From positions 7,953,130 through 8,017,129 of the forward strand of contig NW_025335440.1 of assembly GCF_004798865.1 (NCBI RefSeq): a stretch of 64,000 nt of DNA, in the 5' to 3' direction. Origin of the DNA: Varanus komodoensis. Lineage: Eukaryota; Chordata; Lepidosauria; Squamata; Varanidae. Below the pieces are notes generated by a model. That model saw nothing but the letters and a program-made list of their open reading frames with translations. It was not told the DNA's origin and did not search any database. Below, one piece after another: positions 45,276 through 55,925 of this stretch (within the stretch, counting starts at the first letter, position 1; every line of letters begins with the position of its first letter). The position numbers were made by a program, and so were the translations under genes.

Positions 45276-46865
45276 GGAAGACTGGGGAAAACTGATGACG
45301 CTTCTTTGCATTTTTGCAAAATGGCACCCCTGAAATAAACGTATGCCTCACCCAGCCAGCGGGTTTACGCGTCCTGTGAATGTAACAGGGAACCTTCAAC
45401 ACTGTAATGACAACATTTGTAGGGAAATGCTGACAATCGCCAGATGAACTCCACAAATGCCTGAAATCAGAGGACGCACATCCAAATATTGGCGGTCACC
45501 TGGATGTGACTAAAGGACTGAGAATCATTTCTGCTACAAATAGGAAGCTGGCATAGAAAAGGCAGCCGGATGCAAGCATTACAGGTCATCGCTACTATAA
45601 ATCAACCTCTTTGTTCTTATCCTGAATTGTATTTGCTCAACTTGGCATCCTCCACATGCCTTGGACCATCTCGTCGATCAACCAAGCCAGGCCGAGCCAG
45701 GCTGGTGTATCCGTGTGGTCTCCACACAGAGGAGGCAAAGAAATCCCTTGTATCCGGTGATGGGTCTTGCCCTTTGTGTATTTCCCTCCCTGTCTGTGTC
45801 TACATGTTAGCGGATAAAAATACCTTGTCTCTGATAAAGGCAGGTGCTAATCTTCTAATGCTCCAGCCACAAGAAACCTGTTTTGTCTCCTGAGGTCTGC
45901 CAAAGCCTCTTCCTCTCTTGGAAGACGGATGGTGACATTCAGCAGTTGTTGGACACTCTCTGTAACATGGTCCGTGCAAAACAAAAGAAAGCAACCACGA
46001 CTTGCGCACACACAAAAGGAACTCCAGCCCCAACAGGGTTTACGTGAACAAAATGCCCACTGGTTCCAAGCAAGCATGCTTAAAATGGCAGCTTAAGAAG
46101 TCTGGCAACTGTGTTTAACTTTAGCTTTATGCGTCTGTTTTCATAGCCACCACCAGATCATCAATGGGAACAGACGGATGCTAATATTAGAATCCAAAGC
46201 TAATGGAGATGGAATGGTTCCAGATCATAATCATGGCAGCAGAAGCATCAAAACAGCGTGCCTACAGCTATGCTCCACACACCCCTTCTCCTTCCCCTCG
46301 CTCCCTTTTCCACCCAAAATGTGCAGCAATAAACAATCTTTACAATTTGCACATCGCGGAAAGAAATCTGTGCATGCAAAAGCACAGGAAGCCAAGTCAC
46401 AGGCACGGGAAAACTACTTGCCGACTCTCTTCCAAGAGCATGGACGGAATAGACTCTCACCAGCCCTGTGAAGACTACAAGCCAGTGGGGGTGAGCCAGG
46501 TGCACCCACCAGATATGTTCATGTGTGAGATGAGTGCCCTTCCCCTGATGTACACAACACACAGTAAGGGGGCTTCAGCCTTCCATGGGTTTGCGTGGAA
46601 ATTGGAGAGAAGGTCTCAGTGGGCGCTTGACCTCTCTTCTTTCTCCTGAAGGCGTGCCTGTTTGGCACAGAGATCCCAAGAGAGGTTCAAATGAACCTTC
46701 AACCATCTCTCAGTCTACAAGTGAGACCCCCTCCCCAATTCAACCCCAGGACCCGGATGCAAAGCTCAAGGATTTCAGTGCCATTTACTGACACGCTTGC
46801 AACTTGGAGGGAAGCAGGTAGCAATGAGAAGGGGTTTCTTGGAAGAGCAGACAAACAGGTGTTCA
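45276..46865. other. unannotated sequence
   Basis: No exon or repeat recognised. Confidence 0.35.
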
Positions 46866-46962
46866 GCTGCTGTTTGGGACTACGACTCCCGTCTCCTGAC
46901 TCTGCTGGCTGTGGGTTATGGGACCGATTGTTCAAAACAGCTGGAGGGTGCCAAATTGCCTG
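46866..46962. mobile_element. hAT-type non-autonomous element
   Basis: 'gggactacgactcccgtctc', 'ctgactctgctggctgtggg', 'ttatgggaccgattgttcaa' and 'aacagctggagggtgccaaa' follow the order of the hAT MITE through both halves. Confidence 0.75.
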
Positions 46963-47261
46963 CACCTGGATCATCGCACCTGTTTTGTGGCTTGTTTATG
47001 GGGTTGCCGGAGCTTTGGGTCGACCGATGTGCAAAAGAAGGGGCTGAAGCGGCACTCTTCTCATTCAAGGGTGGGATAAAAATTGTGTGTGTGTGTGTGC
47101 AAAATAGAACCTCTGTCGCAGCATGCACACATTCAGACAATCCCCCTCGAAATGCAAGCCACACAATTCATTGGGGCTTTCTTGTTCACTCAATACGTCC
47201 CCAAAAGGCTTTGCTGAGCCTCCATGACTTCGTGCCTTCCAGAAGGATGTAGAGGGTTGCT

Positions 47262-47375
47262 GTGGTTATCCCAAGGTTGCTGGACTCTCTCAGCTCCAGG
47301 AAGCAAGGGCAGTGCCTGGGGATGATGGGAGTAGTAACCCAGACCATCTGGGAAGTCATGGGTTTCCCTCCTCCA
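47262..47375. mobile_element. hAT-type element, diverged
   Basis: The right half 'tggggatgatgggagtagta' and 'acccagaccatctggg' is clear. The left half (gctggactctctcagctcca) is doubtful. Confidence 0.5.
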
Positions 47376-47903
47376 CGTCTCTCCATGTCATGGAGAAATT
47401 CGATTTATTCTGCATAGGGATGGGTGAAACTCCTCTGGAGTTTCAGATCTAAGCACAGCACATGCCGAAATCCACCCACTTAAACCACCGCTAAGAAAGC
47501 CCTTGAACATCAGCGCCTGTCCTTCTTGTTCCTTTTTCTCTGCGATGGGCGCTGTTCGAGCTTGGAACCAGCTGTCCAAATACGGCTGTGGGGAAGCGAA
47601 GCGCGCAGACCGTCCCCACGCCGCCGCCGCCGCAGAGACGGGGCTTGCGGCTCACGCACCCCGTCCTCGCATGCACCGATGCGGCTCAAGCGCACTCGTC
47701 CGTCCTTTCCGACATGATCTTTTGCGGGGCACCGGGAAATTCTCCCTCGCCCGTCGCCCCAGGGCCTGCAGGACCCACAACGCACCTCAGCAAAACATAC
47801 ATCGGAGGCGCGGGGTTTAGCGCATGATCTTGAAGAGAAAGGGCGATCTTCACCTTTCTGAAGTCAATGTCAACGCGCCATGCTCCGGGTTGCACGGAGT
47901 CCG

Positions 47904-47985
<82 letters not shown>
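47904..47985. repeat. (CT)n(AC)n compound microsatellite
   Basis: A CT run of about 50 bases followed by a 27-base AC run, inside the CpG island. Confidence 0.98.
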
Positions 47986-48629
47986 GGCCTATAGTCTAGC
48001 ATTAAATCCCCAGGTTTCGCCTTAACCGATTTGTGGCGGCGACAGCTCCTTTTTTTCAGCCGTGCTTGCAGCGAAAGCAGGACGTGAGGGACATACCAAC
48101 GCTCTTCCCCACCGGCGGGGCTTCCTTCCCCCTTCCTCCCCCCACAACTTTCAACCCCCCCCCCCCCAGCACACACGCGCCAAGCATGAAGCAAAAGCAG
48201 CCCGCCAGCCCGCCCGGCTCTCACCTTCCCATCCCGGAGCGGCGCGCGTGTCCAGGGCGAGCGTCCCATTCCCGGGAAGCCACGCCGGGGATCCGCGCTG
48301 CTGGCTTGGGCGGGGGGCTTTGAACCCCTTTCCCAAGACACCCCCCCCCCCCCAAAATAAAGGCGATGCAAGAGGAGCTCTGTGCCTTCGTTCGCAAACA
48401 CACGACTCACCCGCCCGGAGACCGCGGATCTCCTGCAGAGGAGGCGCGGGTGGGGGGGGCAGCCGGAGTTTTATTTCAAGGGGGAGCGGGGAGAGCGAGG
48501 GCATAGCCTTACCATTGCAGTCGTGCCCACGCCGAGAAGGTGTCCCACCATCCGCGCTGGCTCGCCCGCCTCAGCCTTCCAGCTCCCGCTGGGAAGAGGT
48601 GGGCGCGGAGTCCGTCTGGAGCAGTCCTT

Positions 48630-48668
48630 TGGCACGAGGAGGAGGAGGAGGAGGAGGAGGAAGGGGGG
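48630..48668. repeat. (GGA)n purine run
   Basis: Eight or nine GGA units followed by G7. A polypurine tract in the CpG island. Confidence 0.95.
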
Positions 48669-49320
48669 GTTGCGGGGCGGGGAGGGGGGCTTTTCCCGCC
48701 TGAAGAGGAATGCTGAAGCTCGCCTTGCGCAACCGCGCGCCGCGCAAACGCGATCCACCGAGCAGGATCTGGCGCGCGCGCTCCGCCTTCTTTTTCCTGG
48801 CCAATGCTGCGAGCGATGATAATCCCAGACAGTTCCAAGCGCCAAGAAGAAGCCCGAACCCCCAAGCCGCTCCGGTCAAGCTCCGAAAGATTTAACATTC
48901 CCTCCCAGCCCTCAGCGCTGCCTAGCGCCTTGAAACGAGGAGCCGGGAGAGGCGCGCCCCCGCCCCCCCCGCGGCTTGGCCGTAAAGGCATTTCCCTCTG
49001 CTCAATATTTACTAAGGGGGCGTGGAGAAGGAGGGAGCAGGGATTAAAACTTATTCTGCTCTTGCTTCGCTTTCGGAGAGGTTTGATGCCGCTCAGGAAG
49101 CGGATCGGCATCCAGGAAGGCGTCGCGTGGCGTTTGTCGCGATGCGTTTGCTTTAGGCTGGAGCCGAGGCGGGGAGAGTGTGGAAGGCGGGGGGGGGGTC
49201 CTGAAAGCCTCTCCAGCCCCTGCACGTGTCCGATCCGAATCTAGCTTGTTCCACGGGGGACGGGCATCCCAAAAGCTTCCCTCTCCCTTGGCCCTGCGAG
49301 GGGCTGGAGCGCTGGTTGCG

Positions 49321-49355
49321 GGCGGGGGGGGGGGGCGGGGGGGGGGGGGGGGGGC
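49321..49355. repeat. long G runs upstream of CCAAT boxes
   Basis: Near-continuous G runs broken by single C bases, about 30 bp upstream of the first CCAAT box of the pair. It is suited to G-quadruplex formation. The exact length may be an assembly estimate. Confidence 0.9.
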
Positions 49356-49937
49356 AGAACAGGCAGGCGGTGGCACGAGCCGGCAGCCAATCGCTTCCGA
49401 GGCTTTGACAAGGAGAGCCAATGCGGAGGAGGAGGCGTGGCCTATTCAAACCGGTTCTGTCAACTCTCCGCCACCGCCTCCCCCTCCCCAGCGCTGCCCT
49501 GCCAGCATCCAGACGCTCCTGGGGGTCCCTGAACGCGAGGCTGTGCAGCTACTGTGCCACTGCGATCATGAGGACTGGCGGCATGGAGGGCGCTTTCGGG
49601 GAGGATATGTGTATAGCCGTGGACACAGAGGGAGTCATCCGGGATAGGCTGGCAGCAGGAAATCAAGCAGGAATACCGAAGAAAAGCAGGGAGACAAAGG
49701 ACAGCTTTCCACCCGAGTTTGGTGCAGGTAGACCTTCCCAGGAGATGGAGTTCCTATTCAGTTTCTAATGCTGGAGCTGCAGATGTTGCTACTGAACTAA
49801 AAGAGGAACACCCAGATACCTACGGGACTTAGCAGTAGCCCTGGGAGAAAAAGCCCGGGGCCTGCAGAAGAACTGGCAACAGAAATCTTACAAGGGAGAA
49901 ACAGAAGGGGAGGGGGCTAAAAAGCATCTGTGAATGC

Positions 49938-49966
49938 GCGCACACACACACACACGCACACACACA

Positions 49967-50045
<79 letters not shown>
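49938..50045. repeat. (AC)n(AG)n compound microsatellite
   Basis: An AC run with one GC interruption, then a long AG run with GC interruptions, just downstream of the CpG island. Confidence 0.98.
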
Positions 50046-50050
<5 letters not shown>

Positions 50051-50159
50051 TGGCTGACTAGAGCACTTCAAACTGCAACATTAGGGTAAGTAGTCAGGGC
50101 TGCTAGACATGGGTAGACTGGTCCTATCTGAATTTGTCACAGGTTAAAAGAAGGTACTC

Positions 50160-50720
50160 TGACTGGCCATCACCGGCTCTCTTAGCCATTTATTAATTTA
50201 ACTTACATTCCACAATGAATAGTCCTGTGGGACATGGCTCCCTTAGCAGGGGAGAGGTGGGTTTTACTGGCTAAGGGAGACCGTGGCCTTTAAGAAATGC
50301 CTCGGTGGTACAGTCCTGCCTGAACTGGAGCAGTTCAGTAGACTGGTTTATTTCTTAGAGCTGTTTAGAGGTCATTTACAGGACAAAGGGGCCTGCTGAA
50401 AGCAGCACAGAAGAGTCATAAAATGTCAGTCATTCGTGGTTTAAACTCAGTTTGCAACTTCATAATAACGCTTAAAGGCCAAACAAACAGTTTAAAACCA
50501 GACAGACGGTTAATCACGAGCTAAAACTATTTCAATCATTCATCTCTAAGAGTCTCCTAGGAGAAAGTCCTCTGAAAATAAGTGAGTCCTAAGGGCTCTT
50601 CAGAAGGTCTGCAAAGGCAGGGCTTGATGCAGGCCAGCCAACAATGAGTTCTGGAACAGTGGTGCCGTCACCAAAAAGTCTCTGTCCCTCATGGCTGGCA
50701 GTGTGGTTGTTCTCAAACAT
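50160..50720 (-). mobile_element. L2-like LINE 3' part, diverged
   Basis: Plus-strand order resembles the complement of an L2 3' end: 'ctaagggctcttcagaaggt', 'ctgcaaaggcagggcttgat', 'agttctggaacagtggtgcc' and 'accaaaaagtctctgtccct'. No protein frame is preserved. Confidence 0.5.
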
Positions 50721-50899
50721 CTGGCATCATTTCCATGCTGCCCAGGTGGTGAGTGGCTAGGCTAAGCTGAGGACAACCTGCCAGGCGAAGCCACTGGCTG
50801 CACCATCTCCTATTGCAGTGGCCTGTCCAGACTGAGAGCAACTGGGGCTCAGGACCAAAGAAAGCTGGGATGGGGGTACTCTTTTCCTGGCTTGAAGTC

Positions 50900-51045
50900 C
50901 CTTTTTTTCAATGTCTATCCTGCCTTTTCCCCCAAAGGGCTCAAGGCAGCTTACATCATTCCCCTCCTCCATCTTATCCCCACAACAACAACCCTGTGAG
51001 GTGGGTTGGGCTGAGAGTCTGTGACTGGCCCAAAGTCATGGGAAT
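50900..51045 (-). mobile_element. tRNA-derived SINE, minus strand, 5'-truncated
   Basis: Tail side 'atcctgccttttcccccaaa', 'ggctcaaggcagcttacatc', then 'caacaaccctgtgaggtggg' and 'gagtctgtgactggcccaaa'. The tRNA head is absent. Confidence 0.9.
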
Positions 51046-51594
51046 CACTTTGGACCCATTAGCTTGAGCCCTGTAGTTCCCATCTTCTCCCATTTTGAAA
51101 AATCTCCCTTCACTTGGAAATCTAGCAAGACAGGGAAAACAGTTGGAGCTTGGCTTTCCGGAGGCAAGACCTTTTGAGCCAAGACAGCATTGAAACATGA
51201 GCTGCTCCCCCTTTCCTGGAGTGGCAAGAAGAAACCTCTCCCTTTCCACCTAGAACTCGAAGACACTTACAATCTGCCTCTTATTTTTGAAGTCTTCCTC
51301 CAAAGCCATCTTGTCCGTGACTGAAGAGCTGAAGCCAGACCGAATGTGCCACCTTCATGCTGTTAGCATCTTCCGTTCCCTCCCCAATTCTTGCATTTAG
51401 ACTGTAAGCGCCTTGGGGCAGAGAAGTGTGCCTTCAGTGTTAGCGTTCTTGCTCGTTAATTAATGCACGGATTCACAGCATATGCATTCCGCTGCATAGC
51501 CAAACAGATTCTGGAGCAGTGAACATCACAAAGTTATTTTTTAAAAAAAATCAAAGCATTAGAAACAAAAGTCGCATGAAGCCCATGGCCACAC
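51046..51594. other. unannotated sequence
   Basis: Nothing recognised. Confidence 0.35.
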
Positions 51595-51890
51595 TGAAAG
51601 AAAGGTTTCCCAGAACAGGGCCGTTTTGGCTAGCACTGAAAACAGCAGTGTCCATGCCTGCCTGGCCTCCCGAGGCAGGAAATTCTGCAGACAAGGGGCC
51701 ACCACAGTGAAGGCCCTTCTTTGGGTAGACTCCGGTTGGGCCATGGGTCTCTGTGGAACCACCGGGAGGACATCTGCTGATGCGCTCTGTGGCCGGGCAG
51801 GTTGGCATGGCAACCGGCCATCTCCAAGGCATCCTGGTCCCAGGTGGTTCAGGGCTTTGTGCTAAACCTTAAACCTGGCCTGGGGCAGCC
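51595..51890 (-). mobile_element. L2-type LINE ORF2 C-terminal fragment
   Basis: The minus-strand frame contains QRRAFTVVAPCLQNFLPREA and a following RQAWTLLFSVLAKTALFWET, corresponding to the L2 block RRAFSVVAPRLWNTLPR seen at 27 kb. The region towards 51890 is the complement of upstream L2 sequence. Confidence 0.7.
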
Positions 51891-54800
51891 TAGGTGTGCT
51901 GCTCTGTAGAAGGCAAATGGAAGAAAAGGTTGTGTACTGAAATTCACACAATTTTATAAATAAATAAATACTGTTCTAGTGTTATGCAACCTATCCATTA
52001 TTATTATGGTCGGGTGGTGTGTGGAAAGGAAACTTAGATATTTGAATGGCCAGATTCTTTCTCTCCAGGTAAAGAAGGCACTAGAAGGATTCGTGGCCAT
52101 TTTGCCCACGCACGCAGCAGGGGCAGAGGAGGCTGCACTTAAAAACCATCCAGCATGCTTCGCTTTGGAAAGCCAGCCCAGCACCCTGCTCTCGGGGCCA
52201 TTCCACCGAAGCTCTTCAGAAATCTAGCACCCCTTTTTGTGGCTTCGTTTCCTCTTTGGAAAGACGGTGTCACACACACCAGAAAGCAGGCGGAGGAGGA
52301 AACTCGCTGGGCAGATTGGGCACATTCTGCCAAATCATTCCTGCAAAGCTTTCCATCCCCCCCGAACCCACATTTGCACATGGTCCTCATTGTACTAAAA
52401 CATTGGTAGGGCTGCTGCCTGGCCGATCTTTTGTCAGGCCAACTGCTGGCTAATAGCCCAGAAATATTTATTTTTACGGGCACTGAGGACAGGAGCTGGT
52501 CTCCCACGAGTGGGGAATCTCTCTTTTCCTCTCCTTCTGGCTCTTGGAACAGGATATCTATCCAAGGTTGAAGGAGATGGCCTCCCTCCAACGGAGAAGT
52601 GAGAACACAGAGGCAGCAAAATGCCACTCGCTGCTGAACATGAGGGAGTCAGAAACAGAGAAAACCAAGCGTTGTTTTGCTGTGTTTGTGCCAGTGTTAC
52701 CTCGAACCAGCCCTGAATGTACTGTGCAAAATGTGCCTTGAGAAATTCCTCTAGACCGTCCTGTTTGCATCCACAAAGAACCAAATGTTTCCATTCATGA
52801 ACCAAATGTTTCCATGTCTTGTTCCGGACGACCATACCTGCTTCCATATAGCTCCATTCCATGCCTTTCCACTGCACGTTTGAACTGTCGGTCAGGATTC
52901 TTTGGCGATGGACTGAGCAGGCTCAATCCACCTTGGGCTGCCGTTGGGTGTCCCTTTTCTGGGAGGTCTTAAGTCAGGGCTGTCTGGCTGATTTTCCCCT
53001 GTCAACAACAAGAATTCAGATGATCCAAGACTTGGTTCTTTCCTTATCCAAAGGAAACTGGACCTTTCAATACTGCTGCTGAAGCTTGGGGAAATGGGCA
53101 GCACTCTCTCCTCGATCTGAAGACTTGCAGGGAAAGATAGGGATGTGAGAGCGACCTGGATGGGTCAGATCGTGGCCCATCAGGAAGACCCACCGCCTCT
53201 TTGCAACACCTCTCGGGGAAGCCTTTGACTGTGTCTTGTCTCCGATCTCCGACACGGAGCAACATTCTGCATCTGAGCAGGGAGTTCCTGGCCATATCTT
53301 ACAGCCTGATCTAGTCTAGTTTGCTTATGAAAGTTACAAAGGAGAACATATCCTTGTTATACTAAACCAAAGTCTTCCTCCAGCAATCGGGAAAGGTTGA
53401 TGGGCTCCTCTTCGACTGTAGCTTTTCTTTGGAGCTTTATAGGAGCTGTCCTTGGTACTGGAACTTGGCCTCAACGTCGGTCCACCACCACGGAGCACTC
53501 CTTTAGCGTCGACAAGAAAGCCTGGCCGGACGGAGGGCTCACTGACACAAGAGCCACCACCCTTCCTTGCAGCTCCCTTCATGCTGTTGGCTTCAAGGAG
53601 CAGCTAGATTGGCTCCAGGAGGTGGGGGTCCTGGGGCAGAACACCCCCACAGCCCCCTCCCTCCCTGCTCTGCCTTCACTCTTTTTCTCATCAGTGCGAG
53701 AGAGGAGGAGCGAGCGCACAGGCCTTCAGCTCTTGCCCCACTGCCCCTGAGGCACCTTTAGATCTTCAGCCAATTGCCCTTTGCAATGCGTATTTCTGTC
53801 AAGGCAGCAATGGAATCAGGATGTAAAATGGAAAGATCCCTACAGCCATATTTATGTTGAGAAAAAATGCACACAAAAATGAGTGCATTAGATTGTATGA
53901 GAGGGCATGCTTGAAAAATTAGTTGACCTGCATATATTACGAGAAGCATACACAAAATTCGGGAAGAGCCGAGCTAAGGGGAGTGGCGGGGGGAGAATGA
54001 GAAATTGGGAACGACTGAAGTTGGCAAATACCTTCATGGCTAAATGCCAGAACTTCTGAATCACAACACATAAATCTCAGTGCTTACCTAATTTTCAGCC
54101 TTCCTGGATTTATGTTTTAAGCTAATGTATGAGTAACAGATTGACCCCATATATAGCTTGCAACACCCAAAACCTAATTTATCTTCTCTTTCAGATCCAG
54201 TTGTTGCTAGCAACAGATGCATTCCAGACACAACCTACTGCCAAACTTTGGGCTGCTAAATTTCAGCACACACGACGCAGCTGTCCGACAGCCTTCCTCT
54301 CGCCTCCTCTTCTGCTCCCGTCTTCATCTCTTCCTTTCTGGCCCTTGGCAGTCTGTTCATCTGCATCTCTCAATTCCATCCATCCCCTTCTATTGGCTCT
54401 GTTTTCATCCTTTCTTTCAGGCCAACAGCCACTGTGTCTAAATCATTTCTGTCCATCTCACCCATCTCTTTCCTTCCCTCTTCTCTCCCACACTTTTGGG
54501 CAGGGACTGGAGCACAGTGCCAGTGCAGGATTTTTGAAAAATAAGTCCTAGTCAAAATTTAGGCACCACCCCCCCAAGCAAAAAATAAAAGCATGAGATT
54601 GCAGCTGAAGGCTTTCCTATTCAGACCATATTCTGATAGCTAGGGAGACAGAACCAGGGCTTCCCCATCCATTTTGTATTCATTTTCTGTGGGTCTGAGA
54701 TTTAAAAATGTCTGAACCACCTTGCAATAAAACGAACTAACATTGTTGGGTGCCATTTTCTTGGGAGTAAGGCACAGCACAGATCAAATCCCAGAAATGA

Positions 54801-55547
54801 TGGAAGCAAGCATGCAAAGTCCTGATGTGACGAGCAAAGAATCAACCCATTGTTGATGCAGGAGAGACAGCTTCCACCTCTAATATTTTGAATAATCTGC
54901 TGGTAAGATTGTATGTGCTCCGAGCATGTCATATTTATAAAGAAGAGGTTTGCTGTCCCTGGTGGTCCCTTTCAGACAGGAGTAGTGAATAAACCCAAAG
55001 CATGACACCATCATTAAAAAGGCGATGAAATAAAACTATAAAAATGCAAAAATGCAGCATTAGAAGAATTCTACAATCAGCATAATAGAGAAGCATCAAC
55101 GTGATCTTCATCACAATTGCCTAATCAAGTAGTCTCCCTGTATTATTACCCCATGCAAGGGAGGGAGGGAAAATAAATCTGAGTGAACACGAAATGTTGC
55201 CATGACTTTGGCAAGAGATATTTGCTTAATGCCACCTTGGGCTAAGCATTGAAGTCCGGGCTACACAGCTCACAACAGCAGCCATTTTCAGTAACAACAG
55301 CAATGACGGCGATGGCGATGACCATGCAAATATATTTGACAATTGGAAAATACTGTAAGAATGACTTCTGCAGACAGTTCCCTCCCATGACAGTGAATGA
55401 CAGAGAGGCTCTGAACGGGAGAGGCTCTGAATTTTCTAGAAACCCCCTCCCTCAACATCTGCAGCAACATATTTTGGCTACAGGGGTGGGACAGAAAGCA
55501 ACTTCAATTCTTACGAAGGGTGCTCTGCGTTCCAGGGTGGTGTGGAA
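51891..55547. other. unannotated single-copy sequence
   Basis: Apart from short A/T-rich tracts (51956-51968 and 54590), no repeat or exon is recognised. CT-rich pieces at 54260-54490 leave frames open without resembling a protein. Confidence 0.35.
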
Positions 55548-55753
55548 GGGAGTCCATGTAGCCGAAAGGTTAGACTGTTGGGCTGGGTTCTGGGTCCTTG
55601 TCCCCCTCCAGTCATAAAGCTCACTGGGCGATTTGGGCCAGTGACACAGTCTTAGTGTAACCTACGTCAGAGGAATGTCGTTCTGGGGATACAATGCAGA
55701 GGAGGTGGACAACATAAGCTACCTTGGGTTCCTTGAAGGAGGAAGGAGGGCAG
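55548..55753 (+). mobile_element. tRNA-derived SINE, interrupted at its tail by CR1
   Basis: 'gtagccgaaaggttagactg', box B region 'gggttctgggtccttgtccc', body 'ctcactgggcgatttgggcc', tail 'aagctaccttgggttccttg' and 'gggcagaatatg', where a CR1 has inserted. Confidence 0.85.
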
Positions 55754-55759
55754 AATATG

Positions 55760-55919
55760 GACTTCCACAGGAGGTGGTTGAGGCCCCATCGGTGCGGGTG
55801 TTCAAAGATAGGCTGGACATGCACATGGTGGGCATGTCGTGAGCGGAGCCGGCTGGAGCCAGGGGTCAGACTAGATGGCCTGGGAGGCCCCTTCTGACTC
55901 GCTCTGTTTCTGCGTTTCT
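55760..55919 (+). mobile_element. short CR1 3' end, 6-bp target-site duplication
   Basis: 'cttccacaggaggtggttga' through 'gtcgtgagcggagccggctg' to 'cttctgactcgctctgtttc', identical in layout to the CR1 ends at 3.4, 7.3 and 20.1 kb. It is flanked by 'aatatg' at 55754-55759 and 55920-55925. Confidence 0.9.
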
Positions 55920-55925
55920 AATATG

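Larger units (their letters stand above)
47540..49650. promoter_or_regulatory. CpG island, probable host gene promoter
   Basis: About 2 kb of very GC- and CpG-rich DNA, sharply different from both flanks. CCAAT boxes lie at 48801, 49387 and 49418; the last two are 31 bp apart, a classic NF-Y arrangement. A 'gaggcgtggcc' GC/KLF-type box follows at 49432. For a plus-strand gene, transcription would start downstream of about 49450, and a well-placed ATG lies at 49583 (ggcatggag), with donor-like sites at 49726 (caggtaga) and 50086 (agggtaagtag). On the minus strand, donor-like GT sites lie near 48511 (atggtaagg), 48408 (gggtgagtc) and 48222 (aaggtgaga). Direction and gene therefore cannot be decided. 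Confidence 0.8.

Noticed and set aside
48509-49225. 238-residue minus-strand frame in the CpG island
   Set aside because: Open because of high GC; it contains translated triplet and G/C runs and no known domain. A short first exon inside it cannot be excluded.
49421-49768. Forward frame starting MRRRRRGLFK, with a second ATG at 49583
   Set aside because: Position downstream of the CCAAT pair is suggestive, but the peptide is not recognisable, so no CDS is called.
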